Shown in pieces: positions 10,553 through 23,811 of a stretch of 60,000 bases of DNA. Position 1 is the first letter of the stretch. Each line of letters starts with the position of its first letter. Made by a program: the position numbers and the translations under genes. Location: the NCBI GenBank assembly GCA_030704615.1, contig CM060731.1, forward strand, positions 45,758,001 through 45,818,000. Reading direction: 5' to 3'. The DNA comes from Takakia lepidozioides (taxonomy: Eukaryota; Streptophyta; Takakiopsida; Takakiales; Takakiaceae). A model generated the notes under the pieces. That model did not search any database and was not told where the DNA came from. It was given only the letters and a program-made list of their open reading frames with translations.

Positions 10553-13500
10553 ATGGGCAGGCGCAAGGAATCAGCGTTGTCAGAAGACCCAGCGAAGTTG
10601 ATTCCGAGAATTTTGAACGAATGCCAAGCCTCACAAACTGTTCACGGACGACCTGTGAAGGAGTTGGTAAAATGCAGGACGGATCACAAGGAACGTTTTA
10701 TGAGAGTTTGGTGCCAGTGCCTGAAGCCTATCTATTTGGTTCCGGGAAAGGAGACGGTTGTGGATCGTGTGGTACAATTTGCTTCAGCTTTCGCTACATA
10801 CCGAGATGAACAGCTTCCAGATGATTGTGATGAATTTGTAGAAGGCTTTTTGTCCAACTTGTTGGAACAGGTTAATGCACGCAACAAGACTGTGCGTCTT
10901 CGAACGTGCCAAATGATTGCAGAAGTACGTATCATGTTGCCATTCCTGCTGAAGATGTTTGTGCATGTTTGTGCAGCGAAGGGTCGTGCTTTCAAAGACA
11001 ATTGCCTCATTAGATTGGCTTTCATTAGGGGGCAGTCAGGGTCTTCCACTGTGTAGAACAAGTGGTGCGCATCAAGAGATCTCCTGCACATAAAACCTTA
11101 AAATCCAAAGGATTCACATCGACACATTGACATAAAATGTCTTTATCTCAGGCGCTTCCTCATCCATAATTAGAAATTACCACCTCTTCTCTCCTCAACC
11201 ATGTTCCTCCCAAGGAGATGCTTAATGCTTATGGCAGCAGGTGATGAAAAGGCTAGCTGAAGCTGCGTTGGTTAGCGACGAATTGTGGGTGAAGATGACC
11301 GAGAGGATGCAGCTGCGCATGCAAGATAAGGTGCCAGGGGTGCGCATGTTTGCTGCTAGTACGCTGGAACGCTTGGTTGAACTTAAGGACGACGACCCTA
11401 CTGTGGAAACATACCGGAAAGCACTGGAGACTGACCAAAGTGCTGTAAGCATCTATTTCGTCTAGACATTTGTATGCTTCAAACCTCATTTTATCCGCAG
11501 TCTTCACTTAGCTGGAGGGAAGTGGGAAATCGGGTGCTGGGAGTGGGGAGAGAGGGATCTTTTCACTTTCGATAGGCAAGTATACATGCCACACTTATCA
11601 CGACATTTGTATCTCCGACCCTCTGGACCTGCCGACTTCTGTCTTTCGTTCTTTCTTTCAAAACCAATGCTTAAACATGTTCAAATGCCCTACTTGCAGG
11701 TTATTGTGTCATTGAATACAAAAGCCAGGTATAATGTCACCTGGATTTGTCATCTGATTTGTGCGCACCTTCTGAATGATGTTGCTGGATGGTCAAACAT
11801 GTGCAGGATGTGCGGAGGATGGTTGTTATGTCGATGCCTGCACTGAATACTACCGTAGCACCAATCGTTGAGCGCACAGCTGACATCAGTGACGCAGTGC
11901 GTAAAGCTGCATACTCGGTACTCGGAAGCAAATTTCCTCTGGAAGTGCTGAGGTCAGACTTCTCTTACATGCTTGAAATTCAATTGACCCTTCCGTGCTT
12001 CATAGGATTGAGGGAAATAGTGATTTATTTCCTAAGAGAGGAGAACAGATGATGATGGAAACAGAGAGGGCATAGAAACAAAAATCTAAATGGCATAGTA
12101 AATGGCCTTCACTCTTTGTGACTTGCTGTGCAGCTGCATGCAGTGTGCAAGAGTTTTGGAGCGGGGTCTGGCCGATAGAGTATCTGCAGTTGAAGCAGAG
12201 TGTATGTGGATGTTGAAGGATGCATGGCTAACTCAGTATTGTGAAGGGGATGTATTTCTCCTCCTTCGAAAATTACTCGTGGAGACTAATGAGAAGCTTG
12301 GGGAGACAGTGCTGTCAAAATTAATGCCACAAGAAATGATCCAGGCAAATGAGGGAGAAGGCCTCCGACAGTTCCTCTTGCCTCGAGAGGAAGGAAGCAC
12401 AGGTTAGAGCAAATTATGTACTGGCATCCACTTTGGATGTAATGCCTATTCTATTTGTACCAAGCTCTGATATAGTGACTCAAGAGCCATAGCCACCTGA
12501 AGCAACTGTATCTGATCCCTGAAGGAAAAACATTTCAAGAGAGTGCAGAACTTTTGTAACCTCTAACTGATAAGGTGGGCAATTAGAAAATGGAGAATGG
12601 GACGTGCAATTCCTGGATGCGGAACAAGCTCTGTACTGGCGTGTATTATGTGAGATCCTTCATGCAGAGGCGCAGGTAAGCAGCCTCTAGCATATACCTG
12701 CTGTTACCAGCATAGAAAAAACTTTCACACTTGATGTGCCTTTGTTATTCAAGTTTTAACCCCCATCGCAATGCAGGCCTAGTGTGAATTGCAGCAGATC
12801 TATACCCAGTTAGGCTCTCATTTGTAGCATAAGTTTGAGGGGGGGTAAAGGCAGAAGAGGAAATTCTGTTATTAAAATGGATGGATGCTGGGTGGGGTTG
12901 ATGAAGGCCAAAGGCACTGAGGCAGCAACTTCAAGAGGTGCACAGGCTGTGGTCATTGCAGCAGCTGCTGCAGATAACAATGAAGCCCTTGATGCGATCC
13001 TGCCCCCTACTGTTGCAGACTATGTTGTGCTCGTCAATGGACACCTGCGGGCAGGTAATTTGAATCATGGATTTTTGTTTCTGTGACTGCATGATTTCAG
13101 GGGCCACAGGAACTGGACCATCATGAATTGTCACATCAAGTCACAAGGGTGTCATCCAGTCAGCGATGTTACTGTTGCAAACTTTCATTCCAGAGCCACA
13201 CTGCTTATAACTTCCATATGGGTGTTGGGAGCTATATGTCTCTAGCCCTGGGAACTTTCAGGTCCTGTTTGTTCTTCCTTGACTAATGAATTCCTAACTT
13301 AGTCTTCATCTTGATATTGATCATCATGATTCAATGGTTTGATGTTCTCATTTATCAAAAAGGTGGAAAACTTGTGTTGGTTGGCAGGCCAACAACATCG
13401 ATTTGCAGCAAGGCAGCTTCTCTTGTTGGCCAAGTTGCTAGATTTTACAGACAGTGCAAATCACAAGGCTGCCGCGTCCCTGGTGCACAGTCTTCTGCAA

Positions 13501-16500
13501 GCAGAAACACTCCAAAAGGGGCTGGAAGCACTTGTAGCTGCAGATTCAGAGGAATTTGTAGGGGATGGCATAAGCCTGGGAGGGGATAAGGCTTGGGCTG
13601 ATGCTGTTGCAGAGCTTGCACTTCGAGTGCATGCAGAACGGGGTGAATTTGAGGCAGTTGTGACAAAAGCTGTGGCTGCATTGGGCCAACCATGTCGCGA
13701 TGGTGGTGCCAAAGTCAGCCAATGGCTGCACTGTCTGGCAGTAACAAGCTTGCTTCTGGAGAATATCAAATCTCTGGATCAGCTGTCTGGCTGTGTGATT
13801 GACGGGCAGGAGATCCTCCATGCGCTCTTGTTACCTGCGGTAAGCTGCTTATTTGTATAATGTCACGAATATCCACCAGCTAGGTTTTGCACTTGGGTCA
13901 TGGAGTGAGGCTTCCTGCAGCAACTTCTGGGATCCATCAGCTGTGACTGCAGGAAGCCTCATCAATGGGGAGCATTGTGGGTGAATGAGAAACACCTGTG
14001 CTAGGTGAAATTTCTCAAACTGTTTACAGTAGACCATTTATTTGCAACGAGAGTGAGACAAAGAGAATGTACTCATGAGATGTTGTTGCCTGTAGCCTAG
14101 ACCCCGTGCCCCAGTTTGGGCGGAACAGAGAGGGAGAGATGTACTCATATGACTTTGTTTGCTGTAGCCTTGTGGCCACGGTTATCCAGAGAGGGAGAGA
14201 AAGAGTGAGAGAGACTCCTGCAGCACCCGTTGTAATTAAGATCCTCACAGGTCTGCCTCTGTTGGGGGTGGGCATTAATGGCATGAAAATTGGTCTTTGG
14301 GGCACCATGCAGGTGAAGCATGTCCATCCTGAAGTGCTGCGAGTGGGTGTACAATGTTTGGGCGTGTTTGGTTGCCTAGCAACAAATCCCAACACATTTG
14401 TTGTCAGACAGCTCCGACTATCTCTCCAGGAAGGTGTGCAACAGGTGCAGACCATGGTCGTTAAGGCCTTCTTTGACCTTGTTCTCTGCCATGGGGCTGC
14501 CTCATTAGACCAAACGATTGGCATTGGCCCTGATCTTGGACCCATTCCTCAGCCTCATCCACCTGGATATCAGGTCAGTAGCTTCCCGTTCCTCATGTAA
14601 ATCAATCACACAAGTAGCACATCATCTGATGACACATTTTAGAGGTGCTGGCACCAGTACCTGTTTGAGAATGTTTAGGTGACTTAAACCACTGAAAGTC
14701 ACATTTGATAAGCTGCTTGTGAAGTCTTGAGACCTGAAAAATCCTCAATTTAGAGTGGGTATCTTTGAGTATGACAGTGGCCACTGCTTTCTTCAGAGGC
14801 CAGGATCTCTACTGTACTGTACACAGCATCTTGTCCGCCATTCAGGTGAGGTGAGGTGAGGTGAGTTAGCTTTTTGGTGAACATAGAGTTCAGGATGTGT
14901 GGGCACAGTAGGCACTGGTGCAAGCCTCCTAGTCATACCCAGCCACTAGAGATGCCTGGAGCATCTGCAGTCTGCCCAAAATAAGTTAAGCTAAGGTCAA
15001 CTGAGGTGTCCAAGAAGATAATCATGTATATAACTGTCAAAGAAAAGTGCCATGACCAGGTCCGTGATGAGGCTAACACAGTGCCAGCTAGCACTGAAGA
15101 GATCAAAGGGATGCAGAAACCGCTGCTCGAGGTTTTGATGACCTGGCTGGACATTCATAGTATCAAGGAAGAAGAGGAACTGGATGCTGCGGATGAGGCA
15201 GAAACAACTAGAAGCCTTGTGGCAGAAGGCTTTGCCAAATTACTGCTCCAAAGCAAGCTGTTTCCAGATGTCCAGCTGATTGAAGACAATATACTGGGAC
15301 AACTGCTGCAACTGTATTTCATTGATGAGAATCCATCGTCACGGTTTGTCTTGCACATCACTTCAACAGGCATCTTCTGATAGTGTTTGAGAAAAGCTAC
15401 AACAGTCTGCCAAAATGTAAGAACCTTCTAAAACTAGAATTATGGAGACACACCAACTCAACGACTACTTTGCTCATAATGCATCTCTTTATTGTGTGCA
15501 TGTGTTGTGCAGATTGCAACAATGCCTGTCCGTTTTCTTTGTCAACTACTCTACTCTATCAGCAAACAATAAGGTGGTTTTCTAGTCCCAAGCAGACCCT
15601 AACTTTCTTCCGTCTGTCTGCCTGGCATGGTGTGCAACACATGAAGATGTACAAATAGGCCCTAGGAGTGTGACCCATGGGTGTAGTCAGTCTCGGGGGC
15701 CCAGCAGTTGAGTCCAAGTGACTGATTTCTCACATGCATTTACCTCATCTGGCAGAGACTTCATGGTGGTTGTATCAGAGTTTCTTTGTTGAATGTGTGG
15801 AAATTATCTCTATGATTTGTTACGTGGTGTAAGACTACAGAAATGTATTGCAAAGGCCTTCATACCAGTGATGCGCTCAGTCTGGCCTGAGGTATATTTG
15901 AATAGAGGAGGGAGGTCAGCCAGCGTATTGGCCAGGAAAAAGCGCGCAGTGCAACTAGCACAGTATATGCTTCAGCTACTACAGAGACCTTTGATTCATG
16001 GGAGCGATTCTGAGGGTGCCCCCCTGTCAAATGGCGAGGAGACTCCACCTGATATGGGCCATGAGGTCTTGGCTATCAGAATCGCTGCAGAGGTATGGTA
16101 CAGGTTAATTTCCAGTTGACTATGCTGTGTCATGCACAACTGCTCGGTCTTGGCATGAATCACATTGTACTCTTCAAGCATGTGTCTGAAGCTTGAAGGA
16201 ATTCCTGCATTTCATGTGCCCTTCTATGGTCCTTTGCAACCTGGGGGGTGTAACCCGTAACCCTAAACCTGTGAGCGCGACAAACCGGCCGTTACCCGCA
16301 TGCGAGACACGTCGAGTGTAACCCTCCGTCATGTACCCATATATGATGTAACCCTTCTATGGGAAACCCAGAGAGCTGATGGGACAAGAAAGGATGGAGA
16401 AAGGGGGAAAGAATAGTAGTCTGCAAGACCCAGAGAGCATAAGAGATTCCCAAATATCTCTCTCAGGGAGGGGGAAGTCTAGAGCAGCACACCCTAATCT

Positions 16501-19230
16501 ATCTCTGCAGGATTCAACCATGTTAAATCATGCCCTAGTGCCCAATGATTAATATCAGACTAGCAAACAAGGCCTAAAATTTGCTGCATAGGACAGAATG
16601 CCTCATGAAAGTAAGCTGGCGGGGGACAAAGAAAGGAAGACCAAAGGAAGGGAACTTATAACATCTAAACAAACTGAAAGAGCCTGTGTGCTCTCTCTCT
16701 CTCTCTCTCCAATGTCCTTGGGCAAATCACACACAGCAGATTGATGCTTGTGTGAAGGGATTTCTAGAGGATATCTGGAAAACCCGGATCAATTTTTTGT
16801 ATCAAGGTAAGTCTTACGACCAACGTCACCCCCTGGCAGAGGTAGGTTCTGTCCCTTTGTGTTCCGCTCAAACTGGGCGGGGGGTCAATGGCCACAAGGC
16901 TACGGCAAATGTCTTATGAGTACATTCTCTACAATGGGTATTCTCATCAGAGAGCGACCCTCTTCAGGACCATCAAGAACATAGTCCCTGCACCTTTGTG
17001 CACCAACTTCCAAAGTCTCAAGGCTGAGCCTAAAACCCTGGCCCTGTTGGCTGGGCAGCTCACATAGAGCAGATTGCTGCTTGTGTGGGGGGCTTTCTAT
17101 AGGAAATCTGGAAAGCCCAAACTAATTGTTTATATCAAGGAAAGTCCCACCACGGACATGGGGTCTTAGACCACAAGACTAAGGCGAAAGTCTTATGGAT
17201 ACATTCTCTCTCTTTGGTTCTATGTTATGTGTCCCTTGGGCATCCTGCATAGACAAATAAATGTATTTCTTTCTTTCTCTCCATTGGAAGCTCTTTGCCT
17301 TCCAGTGGATGTTATGAAGTTTTTCTTTCTTTCTCACGAGGCCTTCACCCTTGGACAATCACTCGAACAATAGTTCTTATTCTTGGCTTTGGTTTTGTTT
17401 CCTCTCATGTTTTCTTCCATTTTGTCCCATAAGCTCTATGAGCTTTCCGCGGACGTTATAAAGCACCATTTCATTTCATTCATTTCCTTCTTTCTTTATA
17501 AAGTACCATTTCAATTCATTTCATTTCTCATATACAACCGCGTCATGAATTCCTAGAATATCCATTGAAACGTCTATGAAAAAACAAATTTATGCTTGCG
17601 TGAAAGATTTTGGTGTGGGTTTTTAGTCAATACATGGATAATCAGTCAAGTATGTGCTGTGCATGTCTAGGTGAAACATCTTCCCTCAAAGAATAAGCCA
17701 GCAGGCAAGGCGTATGTAGCAATGCTGGCCCAGGCTGCTGTATGCTTGGAGTTCCGGGCATCCCAACAGGAGGAGATCAAATGCATGCTTCAGCTCCTAG
17801 GCCCGTATGTCTCGCCTCTCTGTTACCAGATGGAGCAATTATCACTGAAATCTTTTACTTGTTTTGCACTAGATCTCTCAAAATGTTTTCAATCTGCAAT
17901 TGTGCCCATGAAATCGCTGTCTGCAGGATTTGTAAACCTTGCTTCCCCACAAGTTGTCAGGTGTGGTGAGCACCTGCAGCTCTCAAACAATGCAGCCAAT
18001 AAGTTGTCCACTTTTTCAAGAGAAATTCCAAAAGGTTAGGCTATAGGATGGTAACCATTCATTGCTCATATACCACCCTTGACACTCAACATATTCACAG
18101 AACAATGAATGATGATTTGGTGTAGATGAACTCTCACCACCCCTATGTCAACCTTGCATGATGAAGCGGTGGGAGGTCTTTCTGCAGGAACAGGCATAAG
18201 CTCCCTTGAGAGCAGTTAGATGCAATGAAAACCTGACTTGTTTCATTGGGGAGGTTTGCCTGCAGTATGATGGATGTTCTACCAGGAGACAGATTACTGT
18301 TGAAAGAGCTTAAACTAATGGCAGCACGATTGAAAGCTCTGGACATGACTCCTGAACAAGGCCTTCCAGAGGAGCAAATTCTAATGATTCTTGGTAAGCT
18401 TCTGTGATTAAGTTTGTGATGTGAAGGTAGTCCCTGGTTTTGCAATTATCACACTCAATCTTATTGATTGTTTAGTCAATTCACAGACTGCTATGCAATG
18501 CCCATCATGAGGAGTCCAATTAGAGGATCCTTTCTGAAAACCAACTGTTAAAGGAAGAAGGATGAAGAGATGAGGGGAGAGCACAGATCCTGGTACAGTG
18601 GTAATCTGCAGGTTCTTGTGGCTATCTGTTTTGTGCAGACCGGCTGAAATTGAGCTCTCCTAACTCTGGTTATGAAAATGAGGAATGGGCTTGCACGCCC
18701 ACCCCCCGTAACAGAAGGGCTGCTCCTAAAAGTGAGTACTATAGGATGCATGGCCACGAGCACATGTCAATGTCTTGGTTCCTAGAATTCATAGGCACTA
18801 GCATGCAGTCCTCCCCTCTCAGCAGGTTTATGCTTCCCTCATTCCTTTTGGGTCTTGAATGTGTCCTGGTTTAGGAGAGAAGTGTTTGCATCCTCACAAA
18901 ACTTTGGACAGTAAAACTGTTTTCTAGCAGCTTGGAAGATTTCCCTCTATTAGACATACGATTTGACCTGATTATAGGTGGCTTACAGGAACAGGAGCAA
19001 AGAAGGCCCCAGTTGTTGAGCAGACGCCTGTTGTTTTAGGTGTATCCCGCTCACAGCGGAAAAGTAAAACAGAAGCTCTGCAACGGCTTTCTATTTCTGC
19101 AGCTGGAGCGGCCACATCCAAGAAAGCAGACAAACTACGATGTGTGCCCCAGTATGACTCAGATTCTGATTCTGATTTTGAAGATTTCCAAGTCAAACGG
19201 GCGTCTGTGAAACCTTCCCGTCGGAATTAG
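10553..19230 (+). CDS. CAP-G: Condensin complex subunit 3 (CAP-G), 15 exons
   Basis: HEAT-repeat regulatory subunit of condensin I, which binds the kleisin CAP-H and DNA and compacts mitotic chromosomes. Exons: 10553-10924, 11241-11444, 11807-11952, 12134-12402, 12587-12675, 12907-13054, 13388-13839, 14313-14573, 15060-15343, 15513-15573, 15841-16092, 17671-17804, 18266-18393, 18639-18731, 18989-19230. Donors and acceptors are GT/AG, phases close, and the product is 1044 aa, the usual length for the family. Landmarks shared with plant CAP-G include SDELWVKMTERMQLR, VRKAAYSVLGSKFPL, LERGLADR, ARQLLLLAKLLDFTD, GDGISLGGDKAWADAV, LLPAVKHVHPEVLRVGV, VAEGFAKLLLQSKLFPD, LQQCLSVFFVNYSTLS and RKKRAVQLAQYMLQLLQ. 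The C-terminus is basic with an acidic run, YDSDSDSDFEDF (about 1020-1031). The acceptor of exon 6 lacks a pyrimidine tract, but the resulting join matches homologues. Confidence 0.94.
14067..14195 (-). repeat. LINE 3'-end relic in CAP-G intron 7
   Basis: Two partial copies of the family motif (GTACTCATGAGATGTTG... and GTACTCATATGACTTTG..., each with TGTAGCC and, downstream, CCCAGTTTGGGCGGAAC or CTTGTGGCCA) lie in minus orientation about 120 bp before the exon 8 acceptor. It is the same family as 3192-3340 and 4021-4450. Confidence 0.65.
14836..14861 (+). repeat. (GGTGA)n microsatellite
   Basis: Four to five consecutive GGTGA units occur in CAP-G intron 8. They resemble splice donors but are not used, because the surrounding frame is not coding. 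Confidence 0.7.
16705..17270 (+). pseudogene. Two LINE 3'-end relics in tandem, CAP-G intron 11
   Basis: 16705-16930 repeats the end of the 4021-4450 element on the plus strand: WANHTQQIDACVKGFLEDIW, then a linker and the 3' motif ending CTTATGAGTACATTCTC. 16935-17225 is a second, more decayed copy starting at GGTATTCTCATCAGAGAGCG, with frame breaks and a similar tail. A sister copy of the second type lies at 57965-58200. Both are 5'-truncated, as expected for LINE insertions, and both are in sense orientation to CAP-G. Confidence 0.7.
17427..17525 (+). repeat. CATTTCATTTC-type dispersed repeat
   Basis: The core CATAAGCTCTATGAGCTTTCCGCGG is followed by a duplicated TATAAAG(C/T)ACCATTTCA(T/A)TTCATT. 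The core matches 10415-10475. It probably represents another retroelement tail. Confidence 0.5.
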
Positions 19231-20103
19231 ATCGCTGGATGATCCCTTTGACAAATCATCAAATGTTGTACGTCCTGCCGAAGTTTAAGTCAAGGAAGGA
19301 TCTGTTAACCACTACCTTTCCTCAACAACTGAACCAACTTCTTAAAGCAGGCTTCCCCAAGTCAAATTGCGTTGGCCAAGCGTGGAGATTTCAACCTTTG
19401 TCCTCAACACCAGGAAATAGGAGCTTCAGTTTCAAATACAGCTGCAGGCCCACGGCTAGCTATTAGCCCCTGACAGCAACTCTCCATTGTAAGATACAGA
19501 AGCGGTGTTTCCGCATTGTAAGATACTGAAAAAAGATTTGTCACTATTGGTAACATGAAGGCTTGCGTCTCAAGTGGTAAGCACAACCCTTCAAGAAGCC
19601 AGCAATGCGTGAACTCATTCCTCTCTTCCGCTACTACAATCTCGAGAACCACTCCATCTTCTACACTGAGGTTGTGTATCTCGACCCCGAACATGTCTTC
19701 CATATCATCAAACCACCCTTGTGTTAGCAGAACCCTTCTAAACTATGGCAATGCTGGACTAAACGCAAGGTACATTACCATTGTTTTTCTACTTGATTAT
19801 GACAACCCATAAACATGGATGGGAAATAAGAAGGGATGCTTCAGTGCAGCCACAAAATTGCAACATCTGGGGACTCATAATATATGTGGGCAAAGTGGGG
19901 GCACGACAGTGGTTGGGTAATATCTGCACCGTTGGAGGAGTCTCCAGGTTGGAATCTGGACCGTTGAAAGTCTGGCCAAACATTTGGGTGTATGTTGAGG
20001 GAAGAAGGCGCGAAGGTGGGACCACTTTGGGCAGACAAGCGAGGGGAAGAGGGGAGAGAGGAGAGAGAGAGAGAATAGGGCGGGGAGGAAGGGAGGCTGA
20101 GCG
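19231..20103. promoter_or_regulatory. CAP-G 3' end / SCE1 5' region
   Basis: The gap of 873 bp between the CAP-G stop and the SCE1 start must contain the CAP-G 3' UTR and the SCE1 promoter and leader. The last 80 bp before the SCE1 ATG are a GA-rich purine tract (about 20040-20100). No further gene is seen. Confidence 0.5.
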
Positions 20104-23100
20104 ATGTCGGGAGGGATTGCGCGGGGCCGGTTGGCGGAGGAGCGGAAGGCATGGCGGAAGAATCACCCCCACGTATTTTTTCTTCTCTTTCTTTCCTTGC
20201 TGTTTGTGGGTTTTTCTGTTGTGGTTGTGGGTTGATTCTTGCTGTTTTGGGGGTTTCGTCACCGTGAACAGTTGGAATCTTTTCTCCGTTGGACTTGGGG
20301 TGTATGAGTTGGGCTTGGTAATTGGGAGATTGCGTTGAGTTTTGTTAGTACATGGCTGTGTTCTCTTTGAATTGGAGAGATTCTTTAGCGTCTAGTTTGT
20401 TTTGCGGAATGAAAAGGAGTGCCGGCTCTTCCATAGCTGTCACTGTTAGATCCGAAGGGCTGGGTTTTGCCACATGGTGTGCTTGGTTGCCCTAGCTCAA
20501 AAAGATGCTCAGGCAGTTTGGCTGCTTGTTGGTTGAACATCTTTGAAAGCACGTGTGGATGGCGAATCCTCAACGATTTCCTCCTCCTCCTCTGCCTTAT
20601 TCGTTAGCTGGTCTTCCGATTGATGAGGAGAGACAGTGTGGGCAGGGGCCGTCTGAACTCCGCGAAATAGAGTTACCCGGATGCTTTTTGCGAAGACTTA
20701 TCTTCCAAATTAGGGTTTCATTTCTCTCTCTTCCTTGACAGTTAGTGCCTCAAAGTTTTTTGTTGCCATCACATTCTACCCACGTCCCACCACAAGGAGT
20801 GTTTGGCTGGTGGTAGTTTGAGGTTCCTGGTACCTAACATGCTAAGATATCGTCCTTCACAAGATTGGCATTTACTAGGTCCAAAGATTTTTGTGTGCTC
20901 ATCACCTTGTGAAGACATTCCACCACAAGTTGTGTTTGGTTGGAGGTTTCTGGTCCCTAACATGTCCCTGTAACTGCAAGGATAAATCCGGAGATGGTTG
21001 GAGAGCACAACCAAGCCGCCAATATGGTTGTATTGAGTTGTGATCCTCTGCTGCTTACCATCCTCCGGGTGCTCATAGAGTCTGTTAATCTGGTCAGCAC
21101 ATTCTTCTGTGGCCTTTGCTGCAATCTGAAAAGTTGCAGAGAAGGATTGTTCTCTTGGGGGAAGTCCTTGTTTGCAGTCTAAGCAATCATGTAGTTCGAA
21201 TGTGGAGCTTTATCACTACTACTTCGATCAATACGCACTGAGAAGGCATGTAGAAGGAGCTGGAGGCTGATGGAAGAAGAGAATGATTTTTGTAGGGTTT
21301 TGTGGCAAGGCCAGAGGCTGGGACGGACGGGTCTCTCAATCTCATGATCTGGCAGTGCACTTTACCTGGCAAAGCTGGGGTATGCACTCATCCTCTCTTT
21401 GTGTTTCATTTGCTCCTCTTTCTTCTGTTCTTGCGACTTTCAAATGATCTAGGAGTGACATCTAGTTCGGGCAAGCAGGTTTCGTCCAATGAATCCCAAA
21501 GTTATTTTGACTATGGGAAGGGGCAGAGACAGAGAGGATAGGTTCATCTTCTGAAGTGAACTCAACTGGTGGGTGCTGCAGACTGATTGGGAAGGGGGAT
21601 TCTACCCAATTGCAATCCATTTCAGCGAGGACTATCCCAGTAAGCCACCCAAGTGCAAGTTTCCGGCAGGCTTCTTTCACCCGAACGTGTATCCGTCAGG
21701 CACAGTGTGCCTCTCTATCCTCAATGAGGACTCTGTATGCTCATTCAACCTTCTCGTCACTTTAATCTAGTCATTGCTGTGCATTATCAGGCATGGCCTA
21801 ATTGCTGCAATCAACATGGAAGTTTTTTCCTGCGTTAGACAGACCACACACCATGGCTTTCCTCAACACGATTTGGGAACTGTAATGCACTGGACAACAG
21901 ATTCCCTATTTGCAAAGGTGTCTGTTCAATAATTGGTCAATAATATTTAATAATTGATTAAGAGTCACTCTGGGCTTGCACACTGGGCAGAGATGACCTG
22001 GTGACTTTATGGTCAACAAATAAATGCCCTACTGAAAATAAGGCAAGACAAACACAAATAAAAATGTAACATAGTGAACAGAGTAGCTTTTCTGGCCATC
22101 CAGTCAAGTGTTATCGTGAACGGGAACAAGAACAGGAGCCAAGATGGTGATGGGTTGGCAGTGGCTTAAGGGGGTGGGGTCATACTTGACAGGGGTGGAG
22201 ACCGGCCATCACAGTGAAACAAATTCTGGTTGGCATCCAGGAGCTGCTAGATGCCCCAAATCCAGCTGACCCAGCACAGACTGAAGCGTATCAACTATTC
22301 ATCCAGGTATCCTGTCCTTTGGTTCCATTCATTTGTTGTTAGCAGTCCATATTTCCATCTGCTGGGGCGTTAAAGCTGACAGGTGAATCTGTCAAGGTAG
22401 AGTTGTGATGGGATTGGTGAGCTTCTATAGATTGGACCGTTGTTTGTTCTTCTGAAGGTGCACAGTTGGATATATGCAATGACCATTTGCATATAGATGC
22501 CTGTTCTAGCGTTGCACATTCCTCATTTTATATGCCACCCAATTCCCCTGTCATCATTTGTTGTCTCTGAATAGGAAATTTAGTCATGTTTTTGTCGTAT
22601 GACCTGTCAGAAGAGAGAGTTCCAAAAGACTGTAAGTAGCAGTGTGCTCCATAGTCTGGAAGAACTGGCTCATGGGGGCTCTCCTTGGCCTTGAGTAGTT
22701 GAAGGGAAAAATGAGGTTCAAATGGGGCAAAGGAGTCCTTGCTTATGTCTGTAGCTGTATAGTGGCAGACTCTTAGTCATTAGGTGCATATCCCCTGCAC
22801 CCAAAAATTGGCCCAGTGGTTTTTGTGTCAAGCCTGTCAAGCAGATCAGATCGTCTCGGTTGTAGTACAGCTGAGTTTTGTACAATCACTCGGCACAAAT
22901 ACAGCTCCTTCCAGTTTCCGAAATGCAAAGTGGATGTCACAACCAGTGATTGAAATCGAATGAATGTGTCTGTGAGTTATGATCCGGAGAAGGTGTCTGC
23001 AATCACCTGTCCTCAAATGAAGGCTTTCAGCAGGTGTGCAGAGTCTGTGATGGTGCAGTATTGACAGGGATTTTCCCTTTCATCACACCTTTCCATATTT

Positions 23101-23269
23101 TCCTCTGGGTAGGGTTCTTATGTTCAGGCACAAATGTGAAACAAGAGTAGAGTGCAGCTATAAGTTCCATTCAACATACGTCCATGGTGCCTGGATATGC
23201 ATGTAGGATCAGGAGGAATACAAGCGACGAGTGAAGCAGCAAGCCAAGCAGTACCCACCTCCTGTGTAA
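20104..23269 (+). CDS. SCE1: SUMO-conjugating E2 enzyme (UBC9-type), 5 exons
   Basis: E2 enzyme that takes SUMO as a thioester from the SAE1/2 E1 and transfers it to lysines of target proteins, mainly in the nucleus. Exons: 20104-20172, 21296-21379, 21582-21734, 22193-22306, 23207-23269. All have GT/AG borders, the phase is 0 throughout, and the product is 160 aa, identical in length to Arabidopsis SCE1. Visible are the N-terminus [19 protein letters not shown] that contacts SUMO and E1, the HPN motif (84-86), the catalytic Cys94 in [11 protein letters not shown], the [19 protein letters not shown] helix, and a C-terminal helix [18 protein letters not shown]. At position 102, after NED, there is Ser where Arabidopsis has Tyr. 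Antisense frames over the last exon are shadows. Confidence 0.97.
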
Positions 23270-23811
23270 TCTGCAACTGGGAGATTTGGCAAATAGATGT
23301 TAATTTTGTTGAATTGTGAATAGATTGGTCCTTGTCGAAGAGGGGCAGTTGTGTGGATGGGGTCCCGATGAAAGCAACAACCCAATGGCCAATTTATATT
23401 TACCCTTGTCGAGTGGGCATCCCACAGCACAAGACCCATTGGCTTTGTAAATGTAATTTGCATGTGGAAGCTAGCTGTGACTTGTTTGTTAGGAGGATGG
23501 GTGGCCTTGAGCTGGTACTCTGGCCACCCTTTGCGATTGCTAGAACTAAACCACAGAAGTGCTATTTGATCCTCTTGCCCTTGGGCATTCTCTGGTATAC
23601 AACTTAGATGGGGAGTGGTTGATTGTGTTTGATGCTGAACAAAACTCCCTGTCATAAACTGGATCTCCTTTCTTGAGATGCCCATCTTATAGTCCTTTAC
23701 AGGGATTTGCTGCCAAGTTTGATCTTTTTGGTCAATGACGCTGTTGAGGTGGAGTGTTTTTCTCATGTGTCCTGTCTTCCAGGTCATTCAACACTCTCTT
23801 AGATCCATTTT

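Noticed and set aside
16245-16375. Telomere-like AACCCTAAACC near GTAACCC motifs
   Set aside because: Only one short match to the plant telomere unit, with irregular spacing; not an interstitial telomere array.
19789-20262. 157-codon minus-strand Pro/Leu-rich ORF
   Set aside because: It is antisense to SCE1 exon 1 and its GA-rich leader; the composition follows directly from the purine tract.
23209-23787. 192-codon minus-strand ORF at the SCE1 3' end
   Set aside because: It overlaps the last SCE1 exon in antisense, has no recognisable domain and looks like chance openness.
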